Source: Synechococcales cyanobacterium S06
Lineage (GTDB): Bacteria; Cyanobacteriota; Cyanobacteriia; Cyanobacteriales; JAABRE01
Direction: 5' to 3'
NCBI GenBank assembly: GCA_011391125.1
Contig: JAABRE010000005.1
Coordinates: forward strand, 38,417 to 102,416
Length of the DNA: 64,000 nt
Both the position numbers and the translations under genes were made by a program. Each line of letters begins with the position of its first letter. Position 1 is the stretch's first letter. Positions 19,404 through 27,068 of this stretch are shown here, in pieces. The notes beneath the pieces are model-generated. The model saw only the letters and a program-made list of their open reading frames with translations. It was not told the DNA's origin and searched no databases.

Positions 19404-20486
19404 ATGACTACTACATTACAACAACGCGAAAGCGCTTCCCTTTGGGAACAGTTTTGTCAGTGGATCACCAGCACTGAAAACCGCCTCTATGTAGGTTGGT
19501 TCGGTGTTCTCATGATCCCCACCTTGTTGACCGCTACCATCTGCTACATCATTGCTTTTGTAGCTGCACCTCCCGTTGACATTGACGGTATTCGTGAACC
19601 TGTCGCTGGTTCTTTATTGTATGGAAACAACATCATCTCTGGTGCTGTTGTACCTAGCTCCAACGCCATCGGTCTTCACTTCTACCCCATCTGGGAAGCT
19701 GCATCTTTAGATGAGTGGTTATACAATGGTGGTCCTTACCAGCTCGTAATTTTCCACTTCCTCGTTGGCATCTTTTGCTACATGGGTCGTGAGTGGGAAT
19801 TATCCTACCGTTTAGGAATGCGTCCTTGGATTTGTGTTGCTTACTCTGCACCTGTTGCAGCTGCTACCGCAGTATTCTTAATCTACCCCATCGGTCAAGG
19901 TTCCTTCTCCGACGGTATGCCTTTAGGAATCTCTGGAACATTCAACTTCATGATCGTTTTCCAAGCAGAACACAATATCTTAATGCACCCCTTCCACATG
20001 TTAGGTGTTGCTGGTGTGTTTGGTGGTTCTTTATTCTCCGCTATGCACGGTTCACTTGTTACCTCTTCTTTGGTTCGTGAAACCACTGAAACCGAATCTC
20101 AAAACTACGGTTACAAATTCGGTCAAGAAGAAGAAACCTACAATATCGTAGCTGCTCACGGTTACTTTGGTCGCTTAATTTTTCAATATGCTTCCTTTAA
20201 CAACAGCCGTAGCTTACACTTCTTCTTAGGTGCTTGGCCTGTAGTTGGTATTTGGTTTACTGCTTTAGGTGTATCCACCATGGCATTTAACCTCAACGGT
20301 TTTAACTTCAACCAATCCGTCATGGATTCCCAAGGTCGTGTAATCAACACCTGGGCTGATATTTTAAACCGTGCTAACTTAGGTTTTGAAGTAATGCACG
20401 AGCGTAATGCTCACAACTTCCCCTTAGATTTAGCAGCTGGTGTTCAAGCTCCTGTAGCTTTAACCGCTCCTAGCATCAATGGTTAA
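19404..20486 (+). CDS. psbA: Photosystem II reaction-centre protein D1
   Basis: D1 is the photosystem II subunit that binds P680, pheophytin, QB and the Mn cluster in the thylakoid. All 360 residues are present. The Mn ligands Asp170, Glu189, His332, Glu333, His337, Asp342 and Ala344 and the redox Tyr161 are in place. Residue 130 is Glu ([14 protein letters not shown]), the form usually found in high-light D1 copies, and residue 173 is Pro. The 16-residue C-terminal extension starts at Ala345 and should be removed by CtpA. Codon use is optimised (many GCT, GGT, AAC), as expected for a highly expressed gene. A strong promoter and terminator flank it. Cyanobacteria usually carry several psbA copies; only one is here. 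Confidence 0.99.
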   Translation: MTTTLQQRESASLWEQFCQWITSTENRLYVGWFGVLMIPTLLTATICYIIAFVAAPPVDIDGIREPVAGSLLYGNNIISGAVVPSSNAIGLHFYPIWEAASLDEWLYNGGPYQLVIFHFLVGIFCYMGREWELSYRLGMRPWICVAYSAPVAAATAVFLIYPIGQGSFSDGMPLGISGTFNFMIVFQAEHNILMHPFHMLGVAGVFGGSLFSAMHGSLVTSSLVRETTETESQNYGYKFGQEEETYNIVAAHGYFGRLIFQYASFNNSRSLHFFLGAWPVVGIWFTALGVSTMAFNLNGFNFNQSVMDSQGRVINTWADILNRANLGFEVMHERNAHNFPLDLAAGVQAPVALTAPSING

Positions 20487-20508
20487 GTTTAACAATTAAA
20501 TCATAATC

Positions 20509-20543
20509 AAAAAGCACTCTCCTTAATTGGGGAGTGCTTTTTG
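20509..20543 (+). terminator. Rho-independent terminator of psbA
   Basis: AAAAGCACTCTCC pairs perfectly with GGAGTGCTTTT around an 8-nt loop and ends in a T run, 23 nt after the psbA stop codon. Confidence 0.9.
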
Positions 20544-20556
20544 CTGTTTGGGTTTT

Positions 20557-20605
20557 ATAGAATAAAATAAATATAATAGAATAAAATAAATATAATAGAA
20601 TAAAA
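20557..20605. repeat. 19-bp tandem repeat
   Basis: The unit ATAGAATAAAATAAATATA occurs at 20557-20575 and 20576-20594, with a partial third copy to 20605. It lies directly upstream of the antitoxin gene and its AT-rich TATAAT-like words may provide promoter elements. Confidence 0.8.
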
Positions 20606-20637
20606 ATCGATCTTGATAATTAATTAATATCTAAATT

Positions 20638-20886
20638 ATGAATATCTCTCTAAATCAACTGACCAATCAAAATATTTCTCTGATCGAAAATAATCTTAAT
20701 GAAAATAAAGAATTAATCATCACCGTAGATGGTGAAGAACGTTTTGTAATTATGCTCCGTGAACATTATCAATATTTGCGTGAATGCGAACTAGAAGTTG
20801 CATTATATCAATCAAAATCTTGTCTGGAAAGGGGTGATTTTGTGATTGAAAGTGTAGATGATCATATTAAACGAATAACTGAATGA
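20638..20886 (+). CDS. Type II antitoxin
   Basis: The 82-residue acidic protein has an N-terminal part, ISLNQLTNQNISLIENNLNE, and a ReELIITVDGEERFVIMLREHYQYL region typical of Phd/YefM-like antitoxins that read a short beta strand followed by a helix. The C-terminal tail (ERGDFVIESVDDHIKRITE) would be the toxin-binding arm. It overlaps the toxin gene by 4 nt (ATGA), showing translational coupling. It probably represses its own operon. The exact antitoxin family is not certain. Confidence 0.75.
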   Translation: MNISLNQLTNQNISLIENNLNENKELIITVDGEERFVIMLREHYQYLRECELEVALYQSKSCLERGDFVIESVDDHIKRITE

Positions 20887-21158
20887 ATTATAGACTTATT
20901 TACACTAAAAGTTATAACCAAAGGGCGCAAAAATTTATTAAAAAACATCCTGAATTATTAAAACAATATGAAAAAACTTTAAAATTGCTGGAAGTTAACC
21001 CGTTTCATCCTTCACTAAGACTCCATGAGTTGAAAGGAAAACTAAAGGGATTATATTCAGTATCTATTAATATGTCCTATCGTATTGTCCTTAATTTTCT
21101 TATTACAGAGCAAGACATAATTCTCATCAATATAGATTCTCACGAACAGGTATATTAA
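20883..21158 (+). CDS. RelE/YafQ-superfamily toxin
   Basis: The 91-residue basic protein starts MNYRLIYTKSYNQRAQKFIKKHPEL and has the RelE-fold pattern: KTLKLLEVNPFHPSLRLHELKGKLKGLYSVSI, then MSYRIVLNFL and a final HEQVY. The arginine in SYRIV and the HEQVY end match YafQ/ParE-like mRNA interferases that cut ribosome-bound mRNA. It is intact and coupled to the upstream antitoxin by a 4-nt overlap. The remnant of a second toxin follows immediately. Confidence 0.82.
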   Translation: MNYRLIYTKSYNQRAQKFIKKHPELLKQYEKTLKLLEVNPFHPSLRLHELKGKLKGLYSVSINMSYRIVLNFLITEQDIILINIDSHEQVY

Positions 21159-21159
21159 T

Positions 21160-21378
21160 AAAGATTTAAGAAGGGTAAGTTTAGGAAATTTGGGAGATTA
21201 TAAAATGGTTGGTGAGGGAATTTTTGAGTTAAGAATTGACTATGGTGCTAATTATCGGAATTATTTTGGTCAAGAGGGAAATCAAATAATTTTGTTATTA
21301 TGTGATGGAGATAAAAGTACCCAAAAAAAAGATATTTTAAAAGCAAAGGAGTATTGGTATGACTACAAAAATCGCTAA
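21160..21378 (+). pseudogene. N-terminally truncated HigB-like addiction-module toxin
   Basis: The readable frame gives LRRVSLGNLGDYKMVGEGIF followed by ELRIDYGANYRNYFGQEG and DGDKSTQKKDILKAKEYW. This is the C-terminal two-thirds of the phage-derived Gp49/HigB-like toxin family (normally about 95-100 residues). Homology continues upstream of the possible TTG (21190) and ATG (21205) starts until it meets the stop of the preceding toxin at 21158. The first 30 or so residues are therefore gone. It may still be translated from 21190 as 62 residues but is unlikely to be active. It overlaps the next gene by 20 nt. Confidence 0.7.
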
Positions 21379-21679
21379 CACTACCAAAAGTGATCTTTGG
21401 CTTAATTCTTTAATAGAATCTTTAAAAGATTTTGAATATGCTGCTGAATATTTAACTGTTATTTTAGAAAATGATCCTGAAAGTGAGCAAATTTTAAGAG
21501 TTACTTTACAGGATATTATTAAAGCTCGTCAAGATGATAATTGTTTATCAGAAGATGCTCAACAATATTACCAGAAACTCGAACAAATATTTGCTAAAAA
21601 TGAGGAGCAATCAATTTATTTGTTTATCAATTTATTAAAGGCTTTAGGATTCAAAATTAACATAATTAATAATTTATAG
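21359..21679 (+). CDS. Degenerate cognate antitoxin of the truncated toxin
   Basis: The 106-residue acidic product starts MTTKIANTTKSDLWLNSLIES. The parts AAEYLTVILEN and LLKALGFKINI resemble the two ends of HigA-like addiction antidotes (about 100 residues, helix-turn-helix in the middle). The central region (KARQDDNCLSEDAQQYYQKL) does not read as a normal helix-turn-helix. It begins inside the end of the truncated toxin gene, the usual order for this family. I infer a decaying or repurposed antitoxin. Confidence 0.55.
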   Translation: MTTKIANTTKSDLWLNSLIESLKDFEYAAEYLTVILENDPESEQILRVTLQDIIKARQDDNCLSEDAQQYYQKLEQIFAKNEEQSIYLFINLLKALGFKINIINNL

Positions 21680-21861
21680 GGTGGGCAAAATGGCGAAAAA
21701 TCTTAGCAATTACCCAGAAAAGACAGTTAAAAATGGTGGGCAATGGCGAATTATCATTGAAAATTGAGAACTAAATTAATCGCTGCCATTGCCCACCCTA
21801 CCAATTTACTACAAATTTACTTGACACCAGTAAATTGGTAGGGTGGGCATTGCCCACCCTT
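21678..21861. repeat. Cluster of GGGTGGGCA palindromic repeats
   Basis: TAGGGTGGGCA at 21678, ATTGCCCACCCTACC near 21788-21802 and a near-perfect palindrome GGTAGGGTGGGCAT / TGCCCACCCT at 21837-21861 lie together. The two outer TAGGGTGGGCA words and the inner inverse copy suggest one element inserted beside another. No gene is present in the gap. Confidence 0.7.
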
Positions 21862-21898
21862 TGAATTTGGGAATATTACCAATTTGTCCATCAAAAGG

Positions 21899-22567
21899 TT
21901 ATTTTTTTTTCATTACGGCACCCATACCTACAAGAACAAAATAAGACAGAATTGTTGAAGGTTCAGGAACTGTTTGCTGGGCTTGATTATAATCGTAGGT
22001 AACAGTCACATTCGCAGTTGCTTGTGTTGTAAGGTTAGTCGAGATATTGCCACCACCACCTGTTATGGAAACTCCACTAAAAGTCTCAAGAGGTAGAGTA
22101 ATCAAGTCTCCCACACTGCCTGTAAAAAGGGCTAGTGTCGAAACATCGGTGTACATCTGGTTCGCCGTAGAACTAGAAAGCAAATTAATGGAGCTACTCC
22201 CACCCGCTGCTATAGACAAAAAGGAGGTCTGAGCTGAGAGACTGAGATTCAACTGATTACTCCCTGGCAAGGTGAGCAAATAATCGACACTAGTTCCAAC
22301 TTTTGCTGTTTGCGATGACGCCGCGTTATTAGTTGCCGTACCTGTACTTGTAAAATTACCACCTAAAATTACAGTTGTTTGAATTAACGTTCCTAAAGAC
22401 GAATCGAACTTAGGTAGAGAAAAAGTGTTAGAAAGTTCGACTGGACCGGAAAAAGAACTGTTAAAAGAAATAGTGGCTGCTTCAGCAATTTTGCTCATAC
22501 TCATCAGATTGGCTGCTGCCATACTCAGAAGCAAGGGATACCATGTTTTTTTGTTAAAGTTAACCAT
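21899..22567 (-). CDS. PEP-CTERM sorted exported protein
   Basis: The 222-residue product (ATG at 22567; a GTG lies one codon upstream) has an N-terminal signal peptide ending near IAEAATISF. A Thr/Ser/Gly-rich beta-type domain follows. The C-terminal sorting signal is VPEPSTILSYFVLVGMGAVMKKK: the PEP motif, one membrane helix and a basic tail. Exosortase cleaves such proteins and releases or attaches them to the exopolysaccharide matrix. No exosortase gene is in the window. The body contains no cysteine and no recognised enzyme motif, so the function may be structural. Confidence 0.9.
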   Translation of the reverse strand: MVNFNKKTWYPLLLSMAAANLMSMSKIAEAATISFNSSFSGPVELSNTFSLPKFDSSLGTLIQTTVILGGNFTSTGTATNNAASSQTAKVGTSVDYLLTLPGSNQLNLSLSAQTSFLSIAAGGSSSINLLSSSTANQMYTDVSTLALFTGSVGDLITLPLETFSGVSITGGGGNISTNLTTQATANVTVTYDYNQAQQTVPEPSTILSYFVLVGMGAVMKKK

Positions 22568-22649
22568 CACTTAAATTAAAATAATTTTTCTCAATATTAC
22601 ATTAAGATGACAATCCTAAATAGACATCTCCAAAAATTTATGAAGCTCA

Positions 22650-22853
22650 TTAACGCTCTTTTAGGATTCTGGGAAAACTCTTGTCATTACTAAATGCTAG
22701 AACCACTGTAACACTAGCGATCGCCCCTTTATTTCTAATAAAAACCTCAAATCATGATTTCCTAACAGAAATCTCATGGCGATCGCCATATTTATAAGTA
22801 TTCCAGACTTTCGTAATTATAATGATTTTTATAAAGTCCTAAAAGAGCGTTAA
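22650..22853. mobile_element. Small element bounded by 17-bp inverted repeats
   Basis: TTAACGCTCTTTTAGGA (22650-22666) and its exact reverse complement (22837-22853) bound a 204-bp segment with no reading frame. It contains two HIP1 sites. A transposase-like 3' fragment begins 13 bp to its right, so the segment may be a deleted IS or a MITE. The class is not identified. Confidence 0.6.
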
Positions 22854-22865
22854 GCTGTTCGTAAT

Positions 22866-22991
22866 CTAAACTACACTAACAGAATTACCTTTATTTTTAA
22901 GTTTACGATTCCACTTAATAACTAACCCTCCGACCTTAAGAAGATTATGCAAAACCATTTCTAATTCTTCGATAGACTTAAAAAGCCACAT
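22866..22991 (-). pseudogene. Transposase 3'-end remnant
   Basis: Forty-one codons on the minus strand read MWLFKSIEELEMVLHNLLKV followed by GGLVIKWNRKLKNKGNSV and a stop. This resembles, from memory, the C-terminal end of an IS630-like cyanobacterial transposase. Upstream the frame meets a stop inside a direct repeat, so nothing longer survives. The assignment rests on a short match and is tentative. Confidence 0.4.
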
Positions 22992-23116
22992 CAAGGATTA
23001 AAGAATCAGATTAACGCACCACCTAAACTCGTAGGGTGTGTTAATCGGCGATAATTTCTGTATCCACACCAAGGATTAAAGAATCAGATTAACGCACCAC
23101 CTAAACTCGTAGGGTG
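22992..23116. repeat. 47-bp direct repeat
   Basis: A 47-bp block starting CAAGGATTAAAGAATCAGAT and ending CTCGTAGGGTG occurs at 22992-23038 and 23070-23116 (78-bp period). Both copies end in the TAGGGTGKGTTA word that also forms the ends of the element at 59861-60006. The copies are identical in what I read, so the duplication is recent. Confidence 0.85.
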
Positions 23117-23336
23117 GGTTAGCAGCGAGATTAATTTAGACGAAAAACTAGGGAATTTTGATTCGCAGCGTAACCCACCATTTTAAATAAAAAATTGTAT
23201 CCAATTATACATTTTACACGAAAAAATCGGCCAATAATTGTTAATTAAATTGCCCTTTCCCAAGAAGTCGTGACAATTCCTGAATTGCTATTACCAAATT
23301 GCGATACCATAATTGAAAAATAACTAATCAGAAAAA

Positions 23337-23993
23337 ATGCAGGAAACTGGTTTAAATTTAATGGCAATCGCCGTTTTTGCGATGACAATTTCAAGTTTAC
23401 TTGGACCACTCTTTAATATTTCCCCATTTATTCCAGCCGGTACAACTGTTATTATGATGGGATTAATTACCTTTGATACATTAACTTGGCAAAATAAAGG
23501 GGTTAATTTATTATTAGAAATCTTTGCTTCCGAAGCAGATAAAGAAAGGATAATTTACCATGAAGCTGGACATTTTTTAGTAGCTTATTTTTTGAGTATC
23601 CCCATTACTGGTTATAGTTTAACCGTTTGGGAGTCTTTAAAACAAGGGAATAAAGGAAAAATAGGAGTTATTTTTGAGACAGAAAATTTACCAGAAAAAG
23701 AGAATATTCCCCTAATTTTAGAACGTTTATCCACAGTTTTAATGGCCGGAATTGAAGCAGAAAAAATGATTTATGGTAATGGCCAAGGTGGAGAAGATGA
23801 TCGAGGAAAATTAAGGCAATTCTTAGTTGATTCTGGTCTGAATAATACCGTATATCAACAAAAAGAAAACTGGGCAAAATTGCAGGCAAAAAATATCTTA
23901 GTAAGTAATAAACATACTTATGAAAAGTTAGTTATTGCCCTGAAAGAAAGACAATCTGTCGAAAAATGTTATTTAATAATTAAGAATTCTTAA
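23337..23993 (+). CDS. FtsH-like (M41) zinc protease domain protein without AAA domain
   Basis: The 218-residue protein has two hydrophobic N-terminal segments (about 5-48) and then an M41-type core. The zinc motif HEAGH is at residues 75-79, and GGEDDRGKLRQFLVDSG resembles the FtsH region with the third (Asp) ligand. The AAA ATPase module of FtsH is absent. Such short M41-like proteins occur in cyanobacteria and plastids. Catalytic residues look intact, but without an ATPase it cannot unfold substrates itself. It converges on trm1 with a 4-nt overlap of the two stop regions. Confidence 0.8.
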   Translation: MQETGLNLMAIAVFAMTISSLLGPLFNISPFIPAGTTVIMMGLITFDTLTWQNKGVNLLLEIFASEADKERIIYHEAGHFLVAYFLSIPITGYSLTVWESLKQGNKGKIGVIFETENLPEKENIPLILERLSTVLMAGIEAEKMIYGNGQGGEDDRGKLRQFLVDSGLNNTVYQQKENWAKLQAKNILVSNKHTYEKLVIALKERQSVEKCYLIIKNS

Positions 23994-25084
23994 TGATTTT
24001 TAGCGATGTGAAGACAGGTCTGGAAATCCGCATTAGTTTTGATTGCTTCGGGATTAATATGAGTAATCGTGGCCTGAAATCCCTCTTTTTCTAACAGTTT
24101 AATCAAAATTTCTCGCTTTGGTAAATCCATTTTTCCCCGATGACCAATTTCTCTTAATGTGTAAAAATAAGGGGGAAATTCCGCTTCTTGAGCCAAAATT
24201 TCGGTTAATTCCGCTCTTTTTTGCCAATTTAACTCCATCGCCTTCATTTTCATTTTACCCAAATAAGTACGATCGCCCAATTCCCCCAACCATAAGGGAC
24301 CGGTGACAGTCAGAGGAAGATTATCGTAGTGACAAGAAGTCTTACCGAGTTTAGCCCAAGAAATCGTCTCATAATTGCCACATTCCTGACAATAACCCAA
24401 AAAACCGTAATTTTCCGCCGTTAAACACTGATAATGAACCAAACGCACCATCACTCGATAGGTTTGACCAGAAAATAGACTAAAAATTGGCTTAATTCCG
24501 AAGCCCCGACTGGCCGCCTGTTGTTGCAAACTACCAAGCAATAACCGCAACCCCTGTTCCTGACCCGCCGGATGCGATCGAGCATAAGCCCCGTAAGCCT
24601 TTAAACTGTTTAAAGGGAGTTTCCCTGTCGCTGTTTTTCCGTCGGTACTTGTCAAATACAACAAACCGTTGAGCTTAACAGCGAAAAGACTGGCACTCAA
24701 ATAAGGCGCAGCAGAGCCAAAACAGTCCACATCCACCAAGTCATAATAGTCCCTACCATTATGGCACTCAAAGAAGCAATCAAGGGCATTTTTATGGGTA
24801 ATCCTGCCCTTTTTGTCGGACAATATACCCCCTAAATTTTCCTGCAAAATTTCGCCATTCTCCGGATTACCGTCATTTGACCACACCCACTGCGCCTGAC
24901 TCTCTAGGCAATAACGAAGCGATCGCACCCCAGACCCACTCATCACATCTAAAACGCGCAATTGCTGGTATTCTTGTTGATAGACCATTCCTGCTAATAC
25001 CCCTAAGTCTCTCACCACCTGAGTTTGAGGACGATAAAAAGTATTGCCAACCTTAAATTTTGCTTGTCCTTCTTGATACTGCAT
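23990..25084 (-). CDS. trm1: tRNA (guanine26-N2)-dimethyltransferase Trm1
   Basis: Trm1 uses SAM to make m2,2-G at position 26 of tRNA. It is mainly archaeal and eukaryotic but also occurs in Aquifex and cyanobacteria. The 364-residue product has the SAM loop LDVMSGSGVRSLRY near residues 45-58, acidic motif SNDGNPEN, and the catalytic VDVDCFGSAAPYLSAS. The target-recognition part contains HPAGQEQGLRLLLG and a Cys pair in CQECGNYETISWAKLG. The size is normal for the short bacterial form. It overlaps the end of the protease gene tail to tail. Confidence 0.93.
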   Translation of the reverse strand: MQYQEGQAKFKVGNTFYRPQTQVVRDLGVLAGMVYQQEYQQLRVLDVMSGSGVRSLRYCLESQAQWVWSNDGNPENGEILQENLGGILSDKKGRITHKNALDCFFECHNGRDYYDLVDVDCFGSAAPYLSASLFAVKLNGLLYLTSTDGKTATGKLPLNSLKAYGAYARSHPAGQEQGLRLLLGSLQQQAASRGFGIKPIFSLFSGQTYRVMVRLVHYQCLTAENYGFLGYCQECGNYETISWAKLGKTSCHYDNLPLTVTGPLWLGELGDRTYLGKMKMKAMELNWQKRAELTEILAQEAEFPPYFYTLREIGHRGKMDLPKREILIKLLEKEGFQATITHINPEAIKTNADFQTCLHIAKNH

Positions 25085-25323
25085 ATAAATGTAAATTTGT
25101 CAATAACTTGTCTGACACTTTTTAGATTGGCACATAATGAGGCTAAAGTACCTTGTCAACTTATTCACAATCAGAAAATCTCTGAAACCCTTATGATAAC
25201 TAGATTTGAATATTTTAGGGTGAAAAAATAGACATAAAAAATCCATGTTATATTTTTAAGTATCTCATCTTTTAAGTCCGTTGTCAAGTCAACGGCTGAA
25301 ACAACCAAAAAACGTTTGATTAT

Positions 25324-25338
25324 TGAGAATAATTCTCA
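25324..25338. promoter_or_regulatory. Fur-box-like palindrome
   Basis: TGAGAATAATTCTCA is a perfect 7-1-7 palindrome and differs from the classical TGATAATNATTATCA core by one base per half. It lies 12 nt upstream of a TTGACA box. Confidence 0.5.
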
Positions 25339-25350
25339 TGTCATCTTTTC

Positions 25351-25379
25351 TTGACATATTTAAAGATTAAAACTAAACT
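25351..25379 (+). promoter_or_regulatory. Orphan plus-strand promoter
   Basis: TTGACA (25351-25356) and TAAACT (25374-25379) are separated by 17 nt. The predicted transcript (from about 25386) would run into ATAAGTAAAACTTAT, a T8 run at 25423-25430 and then the antisense side of the queF 3' end. No coding frame follows. Confidence 0.45.
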
Positions 25380-25474
25380 ACTTTTAACATAAGTAAAACT
25401 TATCATTGCCAGCGAAATCTTAGTTTTTTTTCAGAATTGACAATGGTTAATTGTCGATTCTGAATTGCTAATTA

Positions 25475-25867
25475 TTAACCTTCTTTTTGATGATGAACTT
25501 CTACGGTGGTATGAACATTTCCCCTGGGTTGAAAATCACCTTTAATGGTAATGTCTAAAGGATCAGCAGCCGTTACAAAATCATCTAAAATTTGATTGAT
25601 CGATTCTTCGTGGGAAATGTAACGATCACGATAACTGTTAATATAAAGCTTTAAAGCCTTCAATTCTACTACTTTTTCATTCGGTACATAATTGAGATAA
25701 ATAGTCGCAAAATCGGGATAACCAGAAAAAGGACATTTACAAGTAAATTCGGGAAGGGTTATTTCCACGTTATATTTTCGACCGAGACGAGGATTTGGGA
25801 AGGTAATTAATTCACCTTCGGCAATTTCCCTTTCGCCATATTTTTCGTTAACGGTTTCTGTTGTCAT
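25475..25867 (-). CDS. queF: NADPH-dependent 7-cyano-7-deazaguanine reductase QueF
   Basis: QueF reduces preQ0 to preQ1 in queuosine synthesis. The 130-residue product is the short type I form. The motif FTCKCPFSGYPDFATIYLNY carries the catalytic Cys45 (in CP) and Asp52. VVELKALKLYINSYRD is the substrate and NADPH-binding signature. The end has the HTTVEVHHQ strand. queG, for the last step of the same pathway, lies 1.2 kb away on the other strand. Upstream of its start are GCGCAAAGG repeats shared with the duplication at 25921. Confidence 0.97.
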   Translation of the reverse strand: MTTETVNEKYGEREIAEGELITFPNPRLGRKYNVEITLPEFTCKCPFSGYPDFATIYLNYVPNEKVVELKALKLYINSYRDRYISHEESINQILDDFVTAADPLDITIKGDFQPRGNVHTTVEVHHQKEG

Positions 25868-25920
25868 GGTTCGATTATTGTTAAATTATCATTATAAATT
25901 TTAACCTAATTAGTTTTGTT

Positions 25921-26176
25921 TTCTCACGCAAAGACGCAAAGGCGCAAAGGATATATAAATATTATTAGTTAGGGTTTTTTAAGGGTGGGATTTATAAGGC
26001 AAGTCCGCCTCGACTCTCTTTGTTATGGTTAGATTTTTCCTTGGGTGTTATTTTCTCACGCAAAGGCGCAAAGGCGCAAAGGGTATATAAATATTATTAG
26101 TTAGGGTTTTTTTAGGGTAGGATTTCTAATACAAGTCCCACTCGACTATCTTTCTCATGGTGAGAATTTTCTTTTT
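25921..26176. repeat. 132-bp tandem duplication of a gene end
   Basis: Two copies start TTCTCACGCAAAG at 25921 and 26053. Copy 2 contains the last 22 or so codons of the 26112 gene. Copy 1 is a degenerate version: on the minus strand it reads EKSNHNKESRGGLAL and then TAA, against NSHHEKDSRVGLVLEILP in the gene. Copy 1 is therefore a broken C-terminal fragment left after duplication. Confidence 0.85.
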
Positions 26177-26825
26177 TAATGTCAGTGGAAATGCGTAATT
26201 TTTTGCTAATCGCATAACCTACAGATAAGGTTGTAAGTCCTACTTCTTCGTTACTTCCAGGGGAAACAAAGCTTTGACTTAAAGAAATATCCCCAGCACT
26301 TTTGCGAGAAAAAGCCAAGATTAATTTCACTCCTAAATTAACTCCATCTGTGGCATAATTATTGCTTTGTACATAACGATAGCCGATTAGCGGTGCAATA
26401 TTAATATTATGCCCTAATGGTAAAACATAATAAGCGATATTTCCGCCCACAGAGGTGCGATCGCCATTAAATGACGTTTCATAATCGGCGTTAAAAGTAA
26501 GCCTCGTCTTGCCTAAAAAGAAGTCTTCTAAACCGATATTCAACCCCGATATGCTATCATTGGAGGGAAATTGGGAATAACCAAAACGAATACGGGTAGA
26601 AAAACTAGGATCTTTTTTAATCTGTTCTAAGACGTTTGGTATTTCTTTTAACCACTGTTGTAAAACGGGACTGTTATTAATTATCTCGGGGTTTAATTCC
26701 AATTCTTCTTTGGTGATAGTCTGACTAAAAACTGGTGGAATATTATGAGGATTAATGACAGTAAATAAAAGAAATAATTTAATGAATAAAAAGTATTGTT
26801 TAAGGGAAAATTGGCGCTGTTTCAT
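26112..26825 (-). CDS. Exported beta-rich protein, possible outer-membrane barrel
   Basis: The 237-residue protein has a signal peptide (basic MKQRQFSLKQ, hydrophobic core, processing likely after PPVFS). A short helical region follows (about 40-75). From about 75 on, alternating polar and hydrophobic strands end in aromatic residues or glycine (RIRFGYSQF, LTFNADYETSF, IAPLIGYRYVQ, GLTTLSVGYAI, RVGLVLEIL), as in an 8-stranded outer-membrane barrel. The C-terminus is P rather than F. I do not recognise a named family. Its 3' end has been duplicated downstream. Confidence 0.7.
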   Translation of the reverse strand: MKQRQFSLKQYFLFIKLFLLFTVINPHNIPPVFSQTITKEELELNPEIINNSPVLQQWLKEIPNVLEQIKKDPSFSTRIRFGYSQFPSNDSISGLNIGLEDFFLGKTRLTFNADYETSFNGDRTSVGGNIAYYVLPLGHNINIAPLIGYRYVQSNNYATDGVNLGVKLILAFSRKSAGDISLSQSFVSPGSNEEVGLTTLSVGYAISKKLRISTDIKKENSHHEKDSRVGLVLEILP

Positions 26826-27068
26826 TATTTTTAAATTAATTAGTTAATGATTGTTAATTTATTTCCCCCAAAAAACGGTAATTTACTTGCCAAATGATTT
26901 ATTATATAGCACTTACAAAATTTATGAGGAATCTTTTTTTCCCTCTCCCAAATACTGGGGAGTAGGGGGGTAATTAGTGTATTTCATTTAATCTGAAAAT
27001 AGTATAACGGTTTAATGGATAATAAGGATAATTATTATAATTTATCAAACTAATTAAATTCATAATTT

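Larger units (their letters stand above)
25085..25474. other. 390-bp gap with Fur-box-like palindrome and plus-strand promoter
   Basis: The gap between queF and trm1 (both minus strand) holds a CCGTTG/CAACGG hairpin (about 25279-25296), the palindrome at 25324, the promoter at 25351 and a 13-bp stem at 25431-25463. No reading frame follows the promoter, so a small RNA is possible. Confidence 0.45.

Noticed and set aside
25431..25463. Rho-independent terminator for queF
   Set aside because: The stem is good, but on the minus strand it is followed by A rather than T residues, so it is recorded only as part of the gap.
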